Assembly (NCBI GenBank): GCA_963931865.1
Contig: OZ007509.1
Location: forward strand, 11,994,671-12,058,670
DNA from: Axinella damicornis
Taxonomy: Eukaryota > Porifera > Demospongiae > Axinellida > Axinellidae
Length of the DNA stretch: 64,000 bases
Reading direction: 5' to 3'
Part shown: positions 1-11,564 of the stretch, piece by piece
Numbering within the stretch: position 1 is the first letter of the stretch
Layout: each line of letters begins with the position of its first letter
Program-made: the position numbers and the translations under genes
The notes under the pieces: model-generated
Told to the model about the DNA's origin: nothing
The model's database searches: none
What the model saw: only the letters and a program-made list of their open reading frames with translations

Positions 1-104
<104 letters not shown>

Positions 105-107
105 TAC

Positions 108-2946
108 CTTCCTCTCCTCCCATGTCGTCAACCCCTTCTTCATCTCCTTCCCCATCCCATCTATCGCCAGCATCAGCTGGAGCAGTGTAAGTGAGGTCCA
201 GGTTGATCGTTGTCTGGAGGGGGCAATAAATCACCTGTCTCTCACCAACACCTCCCACACATGCAGTTACACGGCTCAGTTTCTCAGGTCTTGCCTGGTC
301 AACTTGTTTTGGGTGCCCAGAAACCAATTTTACGGCGAAAACCACCTCAACACATTAATGTAAGAATAACATGCCTGTCTGGGGATGCCAACCACTGGTT
401 TGTAGAGGGTGTCCAGACCACACCCACAAGGGAGAAAGTCTGATTACACAAGCTTGTATCCTTGGTGTTGAAAGTCAGAAACCTTTGTTACCGTAAGTGT
501 TCTAGATTTGCACCACTCTTAGAGACTAATTTTGCGTCAAAATTGATAATTCCCAAACTGTACTTTCTAATTTTGCATCAAGATTTACCTGTGTCCATTC
601 TATTATGGCGCCGTTTCGCGCGAAGTGTTCAGTGGCTGACTTGTAATCGGCATGATCGCGGGTGAAAATAGTGCAACCAGAAGCTGTAGTAAGGTGCCGA
701 TGTCATCTGGCACGGTGGAGATGGTGAGTGCTTGCTGCCGCTACTTGTAAAATTAACATTTACATAAGAGGTTCTATGGTAACTTTGTAAGCCTGCACAA
801 GTACACTATTAGTTAATTTTCACAAAATATGGTCTGACACCTGACAACACTGCTGTTTTGTGAAGTTAACATCTCCATTGCTAAACTTTGCCACGCATAA
901 ATGCTGTCTGTCTCAGACACCTTGAACCAATACCTTCACCACAACTAGTGATGTACCAACCATCGATTGAACATTTGGTATTGGTACCGATATTAGAGTA
1001 TCAGTTTATAATCGGTATTGGTGGAATTACCTCATACAGTGACTGATGTTGTTGAAATTTTCTTTGGTGGGTGGGTACTATGTATGTAGTAGGCTGGTAC
1101 TGTGGCATGCATGTATGTATAGTACTATGCTTTCATTGTACCCTCCGATATTTGACGCACAAACAAGCCAAATATCTATATTATATAGGTATCACCATAG
1201 TACCAAGCTATACCGGAAAATATCACGAGTTTGTTGCCGTAGTATTGTTACGAGTGCGAAGCACGAGTAACAATGCCGAAGGCGACAAACGAGTGATATG
1301 TTTCCGGTATAGCTTGGTACTATGGTGATACTGATTTTATCATACAAACCTGGAATTTCATTGCACATTCCTCTACCAATGAATGCGCGTTACCATAGCT
1401 TGCTCATGGCGACAATATTTTCATTTCTGGTTGCCAACCCTTCGCGTTAGTACGGCAAGCTTCAAACGCTTGGGTGAGAAGGCCTGCGTACCAAGCCCAA
1501 GGCAGAGCCACGACGATAACTGGCAGCTGTACGGTCGGTCCACGCTGGGCAGTTGTACGGTCCATTTCAAACGGAGTATATGAACGAGTTCAACCTCGAC
1601 TTCCGGAAGTATCGAGATGTAAGTCAGCCCTCTTCAGGAGCCCAAAAGGTAGTCAGTACCAGCTAGTCGAGGTAGTCTCTGACACGAAACTATCACAGAG
1701 TTGCTGTAGCGCACGTGACTTACTGTACATAATACGGATCTCTCGCGTGACCAACAGTACTAATACGGATTTTTCACGTGACCTACAGTACAAAATACGG
1801 GTTTTTATCAACTGCGCTTGTGTACCAGGCTTTTCCATTGACTGCTGTACATTATTCAAATGTAGGTGTATGATAAAACCTGTTATCGGATTGGTTGTTG
1901 GTATCGGCCATCAACTACTAGCAATCAACGGTTATTGGAATATCGGCAAATCTCCTTATTGGTACATCACTAATCACAATAACACAGAACAGGCCACAAA
2001 CTAAGAACACAGTACCCACGTACCCACGTCATGACCACACCCTCCCTGGCCGTCAGATGTCTGCTCACAGGCTGCTTCCCTTTCGTAATCACATCGTGGA
2101 GATCGAGATCCAACATGCCCAGCAGCCTGAGGTGGAACGTACAATCCATTAGTGAGACACAGGGCATGGGCTAGTAGTGGCCAAACAGCTAGCACTTTGG
2201 CTGCCCTGGTAGTATGAGTCACTTGGGCTAGTAGTATGAGTCACTTGGGCTAGTAGTATGAGTCACTTGGGCTAGTGTGGGTCACTTGGGCTAGTGTGGG
2301 TCACTTGGGCTAGTAGTAACACTGTATGTAAAACTCGATTTGTTACTTCTCCCCCCCCCCCCCCCCCCCAATAATAGCAACTGGACAGCAACTAGACTAG
2401 TAGTCATTATGGGAAGTACGAGGCCCTGGTGATACCTTTCAATTGAATGTAAAGTACTGAAAAGAGTGTTGTGGTACGTACAATCACAATACACTGACTG
2501 AGTCGAAGCTTTGCGTTGTAGGGTAACAAAACTCTCACATATTTTGCACTCCCTCCTAGCAGGTACTGTATGAGTTATATAATCCTGGAAAAACTTATAA
2601 ACAGCTTGAAATCAGGATACATATTTTTCGACATTTCATTTGCATGCCTCACTCTTCCAGAGACTCTTGGATGCATGTTTTGAGATAGTCTCAGTCAGTT
2701 GCATGTCGTGAGGTAGCTAACGGACAATTGGATTAACCTATTTCCGCCGATATTCTCATGGTCATAGACCTTCACATTCAGGACATCCGAGGTGCTGAGA
2801 GCAGCTGGCAAAGTCCAGTTCAGATTCTGTGTATGTGTGTGTGCATGAGGGAGCACAGTATTGAAACTGTAGCTTGTTAACTTCATGTTAAGCCAACAAT
2901 CATAATACAAGCAGTTTAATCAAGTATCTTGGGATAGAGACGGTAA

Positions 2947-3002
<56 letters not shown>

Positions 3003-3243
3003 GTGTGTGTGTGTGTGTGTGTGTGCGGGGGGAGGGATAGGTGTGCATGCATGTATGTGTGTATGTGCGAGTATGTGCTTGGGGTGTGACAGACATGCTG
3101 TAAGATAATGAAGGTGTAGTATGGAGGGTGAAACAGAGAAGCAACAGAGAATGGTAATCGGAACAACAGGTTAGGCAGTCTGCACACCTCATTCCATTCT
3201 GGATCAAGGTTATCTTCAATGACCTTGGTTTTCTTCTTCTCCC
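108..3243 (-). CDS. Ferlin-family protein, part of N-terminal C2A domain (4 exons, partial)
   Basis: Four minus-strand exons can be joined: 3243-3188, 2826-2738, 2126-2024 and 213-108. The translation runs through KKKTKVIEDNLDPEWNE, then NLNWTLPA, VKVYDHENIGGNR, LLGMLDLDLHDVI and TINLDLTYTAPADAG, ending in an acidic stretch. This follows the order of the first C2 domain of dysferlin, myoferlin and otoferlin: KRTKVI..NPVWNE, the VKDHE..GRNR turn, LG...L..VL, and the SYTP strand before an acidic linker. Ferlins are tail-anchored, multi-C2 proteins of calcium-regulated membrane fusion and repair. Every boundary has AG acceptor and GT donor; phases match if exon 3 uses the GTACGT donor at 2023. 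The first coding exon (initiator and first beta strand) was not found upstream, and later C2 domains lie left of the window. The introns are full of repeats. Ferlin identity is strong; the exact donor of the third exon is less sure. Confidence 0.85.
214..945. other. Ferlin intron, no recognised feature
   Basis: Unique-looking sequence between ferlin exons with short open frames only. I see no family similarity or repeat structure. Confidence 0.5.
946..1972. mobile_element. Non-autonomous TIR transposon (TAGTGATGTACCAA ends)
   Basis: The left end TAGTGATGTACCAA is mirrored by TTGGTACATCACTA at the right end. Both ends are followed inward by GATATT/CGGTATTGG-like sequence. The interior carries a nested palindrome at 1190-1330 and tandem sub-repeats around 1720-1810 containing TCACGTGACC-type motifs. 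No transposase frame is visible. The ends resemble hAT-type elements, but flanking duplications are not clean. Confidence 0.65.
1190..1330. mobile_element. Palindromic MITE (foldback)
   Basis: Near-perfect 141-bp palindrome. It begins TATCACCATAGTACCAAGC and ends with the reverse complement; inner arms also pair (GAGTTTGTTGCC with GGCGACAAAC). The centre is itself palindromic around CGAAGCACG. Confidence 0.85.
2208..2315. repeat. Tandem repeat, about 17-22 bp unit
   Basis: Repeated units of GGGCTAGTAGTATGAGTCACTT, shortening to GGGCTAGTGTGGGTCACTT, in a ferlin intron; at least five copies. Confidence 0.85.
2350..2369. repeat. Poly-C run
   Basis: About 20 consecutive C in a ferlin intron. 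Length may be unreliable in an assembly. Confidence 0.9.
2951..3026. repeat. (TG)n microsatellite
   Basis: About 75 bases of TG with one break, in the ferlin intron between exons 2826-2738 and 3243-3188. Confidence 0.95.
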
Positions 3244-3245
3244 CT

Positions 3246-3482
3246 GTGTGCAAAGAAGAGAGAGAAAAGAGGGGGGAAAGGAGGGAGGAGAGGAAAGGGG
3301 AAAGGAGAGGAAAGGGAAAAGGAGAAGAAAGGGGAAAGGAGAGGAAAGGGAAAAGGAGAGGAAAGGGAGAGCAAAGGAGAGAAGAGGGGAGGAGGGACGA
3401 GAGGAGGGAGGAGAGGGGAGGAGGGAAGAGAAAAGAGGGAGGAGAGAAGAGGAGGAGGGAGAGGGAGAGGGAAGGGATTGTG
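3246..3482. repeat. Purine (GGGAAA/GGAGAG) tract
   Basis: About 235 bases of almost pure A/G on the plus strand. On the gene strand this is a very long polypyrimidine tract directly before the acceptor of the 3243-3188 ferlin exon. Open frames across it are low-complexity artefacts. Confidence 0.9.
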
Positions 3483-3779
3483 AACACAGAGAGCAGTCAT
3501 GACCCACAGCTGTTGAGCACAGCATCTATGCCATACGCGCATTAACTCTAATCAGATGTATTGCTTAACAGTGTTTCTATACAAATAGTGCCCTCCAATA
3601 TTGCACATTGCTTGCTAATATTAATTACCTCTCCACCTCTCAAAAAAGCAAGGGAAATGCCATTACCTATTCTCAGTTCCATCCCATAGTTGAAGAGATG
3701 GGATAGAACTGAGGATGGGTAGAGGCTTCTTAGCTTCTCAATAGTAGGTGGAGTATGACACTCCTTCATGTCTGTTGTT

Positions 3780-3928
3780 ATTCCAGGAATGATGCCACGT
3801 ACTGCATTTCAAGTGTTTGTGACTGTTGTGGTTGAACATGCATGCCATGCCATGCACCTGAAATTCATGGCATGGCATGATGGTTAAGGATGCCCATTAC
3901 CTGGAATAATGATGCACAGTCACAAACA
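3780..3928. repeat. Imperfect inverted repeat
   Basis: ATTCCAGGAATGATGC, GTTTGTGACTGT and GCATGCCATGCCATG on the left face CATGGCATGGCATGATG, ACCTGGAATAATGATGC and ACAGTCACAAAC on the right. It is a possible old foldback element. Confidence 0.5.
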
Positions 3929-4479
3929 ATCACCCCCTTGCCAGTGAGAATACTGAGTAGTGAGTACTATGGTATGCAAGTGGTAGAACAGGGAAACAAG
4001 TGGAATGCAGCTACCAAGAACTGACTAACTGTGTACTTGGAACTCTTGCCAGTTTGATAAGTGCATTTATTTCCTGGCACCAGTAGATTTAGATTGGATT
4101 CATAGAAAACAATTAGTCTCCAGGCCTCCTGCTAAATCGGATTAGTAGGAATTGAATTTCTACAGTTACATTGGATGACCAGCATAAATACCTAAAGGGC
4201 CAAATCATTAGTCCTCAACGACATGCAGCTACTTGTGCTTCCACCCATGCCATCTTCTCATCATGGACTACAGTCAGGGGGCTACCACTCAGCAACAACA
4301 ATAATGAGAGGACCAGAGGCTCCTGGACAGAGGGAGTATTGTGAGACACGGGTGGCAACAGAAATGGGACTACAACTTGCATTTCGATCCTCAAAGGCAT
4401 TTACCTACAGCAACAAGAGTGTTCTCATGATCAGTTGTCCATGCATAGATGGTCTACAGTTACTGGTCAAGTTATCGTG

Positions 4480-4800
4480 TATTGGATTAGTGTGCAGTAC
4501 AAACACGTGCGCTGCTTCAGGCTGTCCACTCACATGTATAACACAATGTGTATCTGTTTCAGCCTGTCAACTAACAGCTCCACATAATTATATTATGACA
4601 CCATGCGCGTCTGCATCGACCTGCCAGCCCACATGTACAATGCCATGTGTGTCTACTTCAGCCTGTCAACATGCAGCTCCACGCACTACCATGTGTGTTA
4701 GCTTCAGCCTGCTGATTCAGTGCTCACATGTATAGCACCACGCATGAGTGTCTGCTTAGACAGAATTTAGCATGTCAGCTTACAGTTCCACATGACACTA
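4480..4800. repeat. Degenerate repeat of about 60-70 bp
   Basis: Repeated blocks containing CTTCAGCCTGTCAAC, CAGCTCCAC and CCATGTGTGT. They resemble diverged units of the 62-bp minisatellite at 7065-8870. The 170-codon frame across it is Cys/Thr-rich because of the repeat and is not taken as a gene. Confidence 0.5.
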
Positions 4801-4859
4801 ATTTTTTCTGTACTAAGTAATGCAAGGGATACACAAATAGCAAAAGTGCTAATGCAAGT

Positions 4860-6790
4860 GTGCACCCAGTTATAACTATTACAAGAACAAAGGTGATACA
4901 AATGATGTAAAAGAGGTGATGGAGTGTGATGTAAGCGCTTCGTGCGGTAAGTGGTTCCATATAGATTCAAAGCTGGGTACAAAAGATGATTGGAAGGCGT
5001 TGGTGTGTGCAAGGGGTTGATTTAATAGAGGTAATTATACCTGTTACTTGGGGGACAAATACATTGGAAGGAAAGTAAAAGTAGCTATGTATAAATTATT
5101 CTTGTAAAGAGTGCAGAGCTTTAAATATAGTCTACGGTTCTGGAGTGTAGGGAGTTGAGATAGTTCCTGGTAACAGATGTCCACTGTTTTGAGTACGTTT
5201 TTATTGCAAACTTTCGAGCTTTGTAATGTCCTTGACAAGGTGTGGGTCCCAAATGGGAGTGAGATGAGGGCGCACGAGTGAAGTATATAGACTGTACAGA
5301 CTCTGCTGGTTAACATTGCCATAAGACCTCCTGAGTAAACCAACAAGTTTTCTTGCCTTGGTGAAGATGGATTCTATGTGCACTGACCAAGAGAGTTCTG
5401 AAGAGAGGAGCACTCCCAAACAATTGAAGGATTTGCTCGGATCGAGAGGCGTGCCATTACGTAAGTGAAGTTGTGGTGGTTGAACAGGATTCCTTTACGA
5501 GAGATGATCATAGTCTTACACTTCATGTTCGAATTGAGCGTGAGATGGTTGTAGCTGACCCAGTCACTAATGCGGTCAATTTCAGATTGCAAGTGCCTGA
5601 AGTCTTCTAGTGATCTCACCAGCTTGTACACCAACGATCATCTGCATAAGGTTGAGCACACTTCCCTCAGACTGGCCTTCTCAGAATTAGACACAGCAGC
5701 AGTATATATTCACAGTGGAGTGTTGGAACGGATGTTTGTTGTTTTGTAAAGATATTGTTACAGCCTTCCTGAATTGCTTTAGGGTTTAAGCGTTGAAAAT
5801 AGGCACTCCGCATCAGTTTCACAACTTTGTTACGCAGCTTCCTAAATTCGGAATGGCATTCAGGCTTACCAGATTTCCTTGCAGTTTGGAAAGCAGCATT
5901 CCGCTTCCTTATATGGCAAGAAATGTTCTTTGTGAGCCACGGCACGATTCTTCTCCGTCTTAGGGTTTTTTGTGGGATACAGGCATGCAGACATGATTTC
6001 CACAAACTTGTTGTGCCAGTTGGTAGCAGAGCAGTCAAGATCATAATTATTTGTGAAGCAAATGATCCCAATCAGCGTCCTCAATCATCTGACGTGCTTT
6101 TCTGTAGTCTGCATCCTGGTACCTCCAAATTGTCTTTGTGCTGTGCATGCAGACTTGCTTGTCACTGTGATTCCATTTAAAGACAGTTCAAGGCCATTAT
6201 GATCTGCATTCGCAAGAGGTGGAATTACAGATCAAAATCAATCAGAGAGGCGTGACCATTGGAATTTGTGGGGGTAGGGGAGAGTACAACTTGTGATGGT
6301 GAAAAATTCTGGAGTATATATACGTATATGTTGCAAAGTCTGCTAATATAAGGGTGATCTTTGTTCCAAAAATTAATATTAAAGTCTCCAACTAGTACAA
6401 AACTGGTAAAAGGATGGGGTGACAAATGCTGTAGTGTAGTACCAAGATTATCAACAAACAAAAAAAGAAAGAAACTGGTGAGGATGGGACGGTACAGAAC
6501 TGAGACACAATGTTCATAAATATAGCCTAATGGACAAACGTAGAAACTCCAGCCTGAGGTTGATTGGACCCCTCACAAAATGTCCCATGTAAGTTAAGTG
6601 TGAATGTACATGAGAACACTGTCACCGTGTCTGTTACGGTCAAGTCTGACTACAGCATAGTTCTCATTTCTTGGTCTAATATAACACGTCTTCTGAAAGC
6701 CAAACAATAGAAGGATTCTGCATGGGCTGCAACTTCGACCGTCAAATTGTCTAGCTTGGGAAGGATGCTTCTTAAATCAGAATTGAGAGG
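4860..6790 (-). pseudogene. Decayed LINE retrotransposon (AP-endonuclease and reverse transcriptase remnants)
   Basis: Read on the minus strand, the pieces occur in the order of a LINE ORF2. First is an endonuclease region with VRLDRNRHGDSVLMY near 6620-6670, then FVLVGDFNINFW near 6360-6420. A linker follows with RKRNAAFQTARKSGKPE and KLRNKVVKLMRSAYFQ (5800-5930). Next comes a truncated reverse transcriptase: PYADD near 5625-5645, DRISDWVSYNHLTLNSNMK, and GVLLSSELSWSVHIE at 5370-5420. The end is LYTSLVRPHL, QNRRLYLKLCTLYK and a C-terminal WNHLPHEAL-like tail near 4940. The reading frame breaks immediately after YADD and at several other places, and the finger subdomain is deleted between about 5645 and 5720. 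It is not functional. The layout suits CR1/L2-type elements; the clade is uncertain. Confidence 0.85.
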
Positions 6791-6794
6791 TCAG

Positions 6795-7060
6795 ACGGGA
6801 CTAGGATGAAGGTGTGTGGTGAGCCCTCCATGTAAGGAGGAGACACTACTGCTTGTCTAAAAAGACAATGGGGCAATGTGGGATACACAACTCACATTGT
6901 CAGCTGCAGCCTCATCAATGAGGACATTGCATGGCGATAGCTGAGCATGCGCAGGGACAGCACCTTGTTCAATTTGATCACTTTGCCGGTCCGCAGTATA
7001 TACCCATGAACCATGGGTGCTGCTTAGATAGAATTCAGCATTTTAAACTGCAGTTCCACA
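6795..7060. other. No recognised feature
   Basis: Sequence between the LINE remnant and the minisatellite; nothing supportable seen. Confidence 0.4.
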
Positions 7061-7064
7061 TGAA

Positions 7065-7301
7065 CACTCCATGCGCATGCTGCTTCAGTTGCAACCGGTG
7101 GACTAACACTCCGTGCGTATAACACACCGTGTATGCTGCTTCACTTGCAACCGGTGGACTAACACTCCGTGCGTATAACACACCGTGTATGCTGCTTCAG
7201 TTGCAGCCTGTGGACTAACGTTCTACGTGTATAACACACCATGTCAATTGTGTGCTGCTTCAGTTGCAGCCTGTGGTTAGTCCACTAACGCTCTACATGT
7301 A
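7065..7301. repeat. 62-bp minisatellite, left segment
   Basis: Units of about 57-62 bp containing GCTGCTTCAGTTGCA, CTGTGGACTAACG and TATAACACACCATG. The array is interrupted at 7301/7302 by a 1.2-kb insertion and continues at 8508. Confidence 0.85.
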
Positions 7302-8507
7302 CAAGTAATAAAAAACATTTAAAATGTAGCAGGATGTAGGGATACCAGAACGGCAAAAAGTAAGGAAACAAGAGGGATGATCGAACATAACAGTGAAGTA
7401 TACAACCCCCCCTACAGAGATCTTCTTCCATATATACACTGTGTACAATGAAAAAAGATATGTAGGGGTGATTGTATACTTCACTGTTATGTTCGATCAT
7501 CCCTCTTGTTTCCTTACTTTTTGCCGTTCTGGTATCCCTACATCCTGCTACATTTTAAATGTTTTTTATTACTTGTTTATGTAATTTTTTTTGGCAGCAG
7601 GCGCATGTTTGAGTTGAAGTTTGCTGCAGAAGTCAGTGACCTCACAGGCACCTGGGCAGTAGGTGTCCTTGCCTTGGTATATGGACAATATTACTCAGGT
7701 AATATACTTCCAGCATTGGCTGAAGAATCAGACCCGGGCATCTCAAGTCAACTGTTCCCTAGATGGATGACAAAGCCACTGACAGTTCTCCCTGTCTGAA
7801 GCTCGAAGACCATGGCATAGGCAGTTTATTATAGTAGCTAGGGACATTCATGATATGGTGTTGAGAGTTGAGATAGGCATTCACCCTGCTCACAGAATAC
7901 AGTATAGATGTAGCAATATAGCTAAATCACGCGTACAGGGACTAACCTCAGTCTTATAAAGAGTGCCTCGTTTGATTGGCAATGATCAACGCTTCTTCCC
8001 TGCTGTTTCTAATTGAGCGATCTTGAGTAATAATTACGTTCGTTGCTAAGTGATCATTTAAGTGCGCATGCGTACAAACGTGAAAATGGCGTGACAAATG
8101 AAGCCATAGTTATTGAGTGGGCAGCTGCAGCCGCCTGGTGAAGACTTGGAGGTAGCGAAAAAGCGATGGGACGTTGCACTGCTCGGTTGAAAATGCTGCT
8201 GTTTCGTGCGAAAACCATCGTGACAGATAGAGGCAACGTTGAGCTAAGTTGTCTGAAGAAGAAGAAGAAGAAGAAAGAAAGAAAGAAAAACAATTTGCCC
8301 GTTTTGCGAGTGCCTGGTGTGGTACTTTCGCAACGGGTTTTCGCGACGCGAGGAGTCTTGTTGGTCATGAAAACACTCGAAGATGAACGGTATGTGGTTA
8401 TAAAGGCTTATAAGTGTACCGTTTCTGAGATTTGGAGAGATTATTTTGTATTAGCATATATTGTGTGTACGTCGTATCCCTACATATAGACTCTACCGAG
8501 TCTATGA
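7302..8507. mobile_element. Composite element with 5' palindrome and conserved 3' module
   Basis: It sits exactly between TGTA and TAAC of a minisatellite unit, so both junctions are defined by the flanking array. The left 275 bp (7302-7576) is a near-perfect palindrome with arms carrying AAACATTTAAAATG, GTAGGGATACCAGAAC and ACAGTGAAGTATACAA. The right module (about 8090-8507) runs from GAAGCCATAGTTATTGAGTG to CCCTACATATAGACTCTACC. Both modules recur, diverged, at 40715-42015. No transposase is visible. Confidence 0.75.
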
Positions 8508-8872
8508 TAACACACCATGTGTGCTGCTTCAGTTGCAGGCTGTGGACTAACGCTCAACATGTATAACACACCATGTCATTGTGTGCTGCTTCAGTTGCAG
8601 CCTGTGGACTAACGTTCTACGTGTATAACACACCATGTCATTGTGTGCTGCTTCAGTTGCAGCCTGTGGACTAACGTTCTACGTGTATAACACACCATGT
8701 CATTGTGTGCTGCTTCAGTTGCAGCCTGTGGACTAACGTTCTACGTGTATAACACACCATGTCATTGTGTGCTGCTTCAGTTGCAGCCTGTGGACTAAGT
8801 TAGCACTCTACATGTATAACACACCATGTGTGCTGCTTCAGTTGCAGCCTGTGGACTAAGTTAGCGCTCAAT
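8508..8872. repeat. 62-bp minisatellite, right segment
   Basis: About six units; the central ones are almost identical, with period 62 bp. Each contains ACACACCATGTCATTGTG and TTCAGTTGCAGCCTGTGG. Confidence 0.92.
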
Positions 8873-9330
8873 GCGTTTTTTATTTTGCTATACTTGAAAT
8901 AACAAGCAGTGATTTTTGTGCAGCGCTATAGCTACAGCAATGACATTCGGTAGTGAAGTTAGTGCACTAGCTGTACATGTTACTTTTGTATCGTTTGTAA
9001 TATAACTTGTATCCGCAAGAGCTCGTTAGAATCCCAGAGGCTTGGGTGCTCCGTAATACCCACACTTCGGCCTTCGCCTTCGAGTGCAGTTTACCCATGC
9101 GACGGTTACTTTTTTGGCCACGATTTTGTCAAATTCAGTGGCGGATCTAGGGGTGCGAGCGAACCCTTTTGACCCTAAGACCGTACACTCAAGGCAGAAA
9201 AGCAAGCTGTATGTTTGAATTGTAAGAGCAACTTACCTACCTTGACCGTTCGTGGGCTCAAAGCCTGAAGGCAGACATAGTCTTGAGCTAGCTAGGTTTA
9301 CGCTGCGCTGCTATATACACAATTTTAATT

Positions 9331-9950
9331 GGGGCGAGCCTGAGCGAGCCCCACATAGACGTGTAGAACGTGAGCCGTGTCTGTATGTATGTATATATAT
9401 ATATATGCGTACGTCGTGCCGTAAATAAACGCTTCTGCAAATAACCGAAAGTTACTTGCGTCATGATAATTCACACGTGCTCACTCGCTCGACAACTGTC
9501 AAGATCGAGTTAGTTCGGAGAGTGAACCGTGTACTCCCTGGATGGCTACAACAGGGACGGAGACCACTCACGAGTCTACCTCTTCAATGGATAAAGCGAT
9601 GCGCGGTACTGCACGGCCACAAAGACTGCGAAAGTGTGACTCTGACTGATCAAGCTATAGCTATAGCTAGCTACAAGTCACCAATCGCGACTCGCGGCTG
9701 CACGGTTGCTTGAAGTCACTGACTCGTAGACCTCTGCTCTTCAATGGCTACAGTCATGGGAGCTACTGCATAGCGAAAGAAGACAGCGAGAGTGCTTTCA
9801 CTGTCTGCTCGTGCCGCATGTAGCTATACAAGATCATCATGTACTGTCCATACAGTTGCTGCAATTCTACAGCCTGAGGTTGAGTTAGCTACATTTGAAT
9901 GAGTGAAATGATGCTGCATATATATGCATGCACTCGCTCAGGCTCGCCCC
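9331..9950. mobile_element. Nested MITE, GGGGCGAGCC ends (copy 1)
   Basis: Begins GGGGCGAGCCTGAGCGAG and ends CTCGCTCAGGCTCGCCCC. Each terminus is itself a small hairpin (GGGGC...GCCCC). An internal CGTACGTCGTGCCGTAAAT is shared with copy 2. Confidence 0.75.
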
Positions 9951-10013
9951 ACAATGTTATACATTCTGCTAGTTTTACATCAATTATTTTTGTTTCTGTA
10001 TATACGTATAATT

Positions 10014-10476
10014 GGGGCGAGCCTGAGCGAGCCCCACATAGACGAGTTTGCTGTAAATTTATATATGTATCGTACGTCGTGCCGTAAATCACTTCCTGGT
10101 CGTATTTTGCGTGTTCTTGAGTCATGCGTTATTTCCAACCTGAGTTTACTTAGCTACTTCCTGCATGCTCGTGCGTTGATATCATGATGTCGCGCCGGTC
10201 TAACTGAGACGCGAACTACGAACAGTCTACCTCAACAAGGCCTTGCAAGGATGGAGACTATAGCGGGGCGGTGAGTGGCTAACAGAGACCGCTCCTGGAC
10301 CTACCTGCCAGACTGCTTCAAGTGCACGAAATCAATGATTAGTGCGGTCATAACTTTCGCTGGTGTGATCTGTGTCTGTGTCCTTAACTCTCCGTCAGAC
10401 TCACATTCTGATGACATGCACATGCAACTGCTCCATGCACATTCAGTACCTGCATGTACTCGCTCAGGCTCGCCCC
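10014..10476. mobile_element. Nested MITE, GGGGCGAGCC ends (copy 2)
   Basis: Same termini as copy 1 and the same CGTACGTCGTGCCGTAAAT near the left end, but a different length and mostly different interior. A stray related end is at about 43498-43525. Confidence 0.72.
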
Positions 10477-11241
10477 ACAATGCTCTGCATTCGTCTAGTT
10501 AGAAAATAAAGCAAAAACGCAGTGTTCAATCGCACGTACGTGGTTGTAATCCGTCGACGATGAAAAGAAGGAAGCTAACAGCCCCACACATCGATTACTT
10601 ACTGGTTACTTAGTCAATCTTCTTTGCGTCTGGGAACGTGTCCAGAATGCACAGAGATGCTACGAGAGCGCTTCCTCATCGCTAAAAAGAACACGCACAA
10701 ACAAAATTTTCCGCGCTTTGCGCGGACTGATCGCCGCTTCGCGGCTCTGCGCACCGCCTTCGGCGGTGCGCTGTGCATGTGCCAACCAACCTGCTGAACC
10801 CCCCTTTCAAAATTTCTAGATCCGCCACTGAAATTATAACGGAGATGCATTCACAACTATGCTATTCATTCATTATGAACTAGTACATATATAGCACAGC
10901 CCATTCTGCATTCACGCATACACTTACACTTGAATAGGCAAGGCAACAAACAAGACAAGGGTCCTAGCTACATAGCTACCTTGCAAGGTGATCACGCACA
11001 TCGGATCACTCTTCGAGAAACGATCCACATTTGGAAGGCCGCTAGCAGATTTGACCAGGACAGAAAGCGACATCTTCGAGTGCCCTTCCCCGTTGGTCGC
11101 CCTCCTGCATGCAGTAGTCTTTTAGATAATAGCTGCAACCCCACGCAACGTTAAAGCCGATACTGGTATCGCTACTGTCGGTATATAGCCTCGCGGCCTA
11201 CCCAGGCCCCGCCCCGCCGCCCGCCAGGCCTAGGCCTCGGG

Positions 11242-11555
11242 TAGTCTCGCGGGGCCAGACCCACACGGAAGGGAGGGTCAGGTCAAGTGGCAATTAGCAA
11301 TTTGTTCTTGACACCCCAGAAGTTTTCTGGGAATTTGGTATGCAATCAAGCTGCGTAATTAATACTACAAACCTGATCTGTAAGATTATTCACAGTTCAC
11401 ACTTTGTACTATGCAAGTCGAGTTACGTAACAATCAAAACAGTAGCGGTTAACAGGTACTTGAAGAACGGTCTGTGTGCTGACTTCACAGAACAAGAGTG
11501 TCATTGTAACTTGACCAGACCCTCCCTTCCGTGTGGGTCTGGCCCCGCGAGAGTA
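11242..11555. mobile_element. MITE, TAGTCTCG ends with 9-bp target duplication
   Basis: Inverted ends of about 45 bp (GGGGCCAGACCCACACGGA and inverse). GGCCTCGGG is repeated exactly at 11233-11241 and 11556-11564. Closely related to the copy at 28238-28488, sharing AATTTGTTCTTGACACCCCA and ACAGAACAAGAGTGTC. Confidence 0.85.
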
Positions 11556-11564
11556 GGCCTCGGG

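Larger units (their letters stand above)
9136..10830. mobile_element. TIR transposon with CAGTGGCGGATCTAG ends and AAATT duplication
   Basis: The left terminus CAGTGGCGGATCTAG (9136) and its inverse at 10830 are matched over 15 bases. Both are flanked by AAATT (9131-9135 and 10831-10835), a 5-bp target-site duplication. This terminus is one I recognise as widespread in animal genomes. The interior holds two GGGGCGAGCC-ended elements and a hairpin-rich segment near 10710-10770 (CGCCTTCGGCGG). Short frames reading SGGSRNFERG at the right end come from the terminus and are not protein. Confidence 0.75.

Noticed and set aside
2900..3545. Ser/Pro/Leu-rich and Glu/Arg-rich ORFs near the ferlin exon
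   Set aside because: Low-complexity translation of a purine tract and a TG microsatellite; only the short ferlin exon embedded in one frame is real.
4223..4735. 170-codon ORF with Cys-Thr repeats
   Set aside because: Follows a degenerate DNA repeat related to the 62-bp minisatellite; no recognisable domain.
10614..10850. ORF reading SGGSRNFERG
   Set aside because: This string is translation of the CAGTGGCGGATCTAG transposon terminus.
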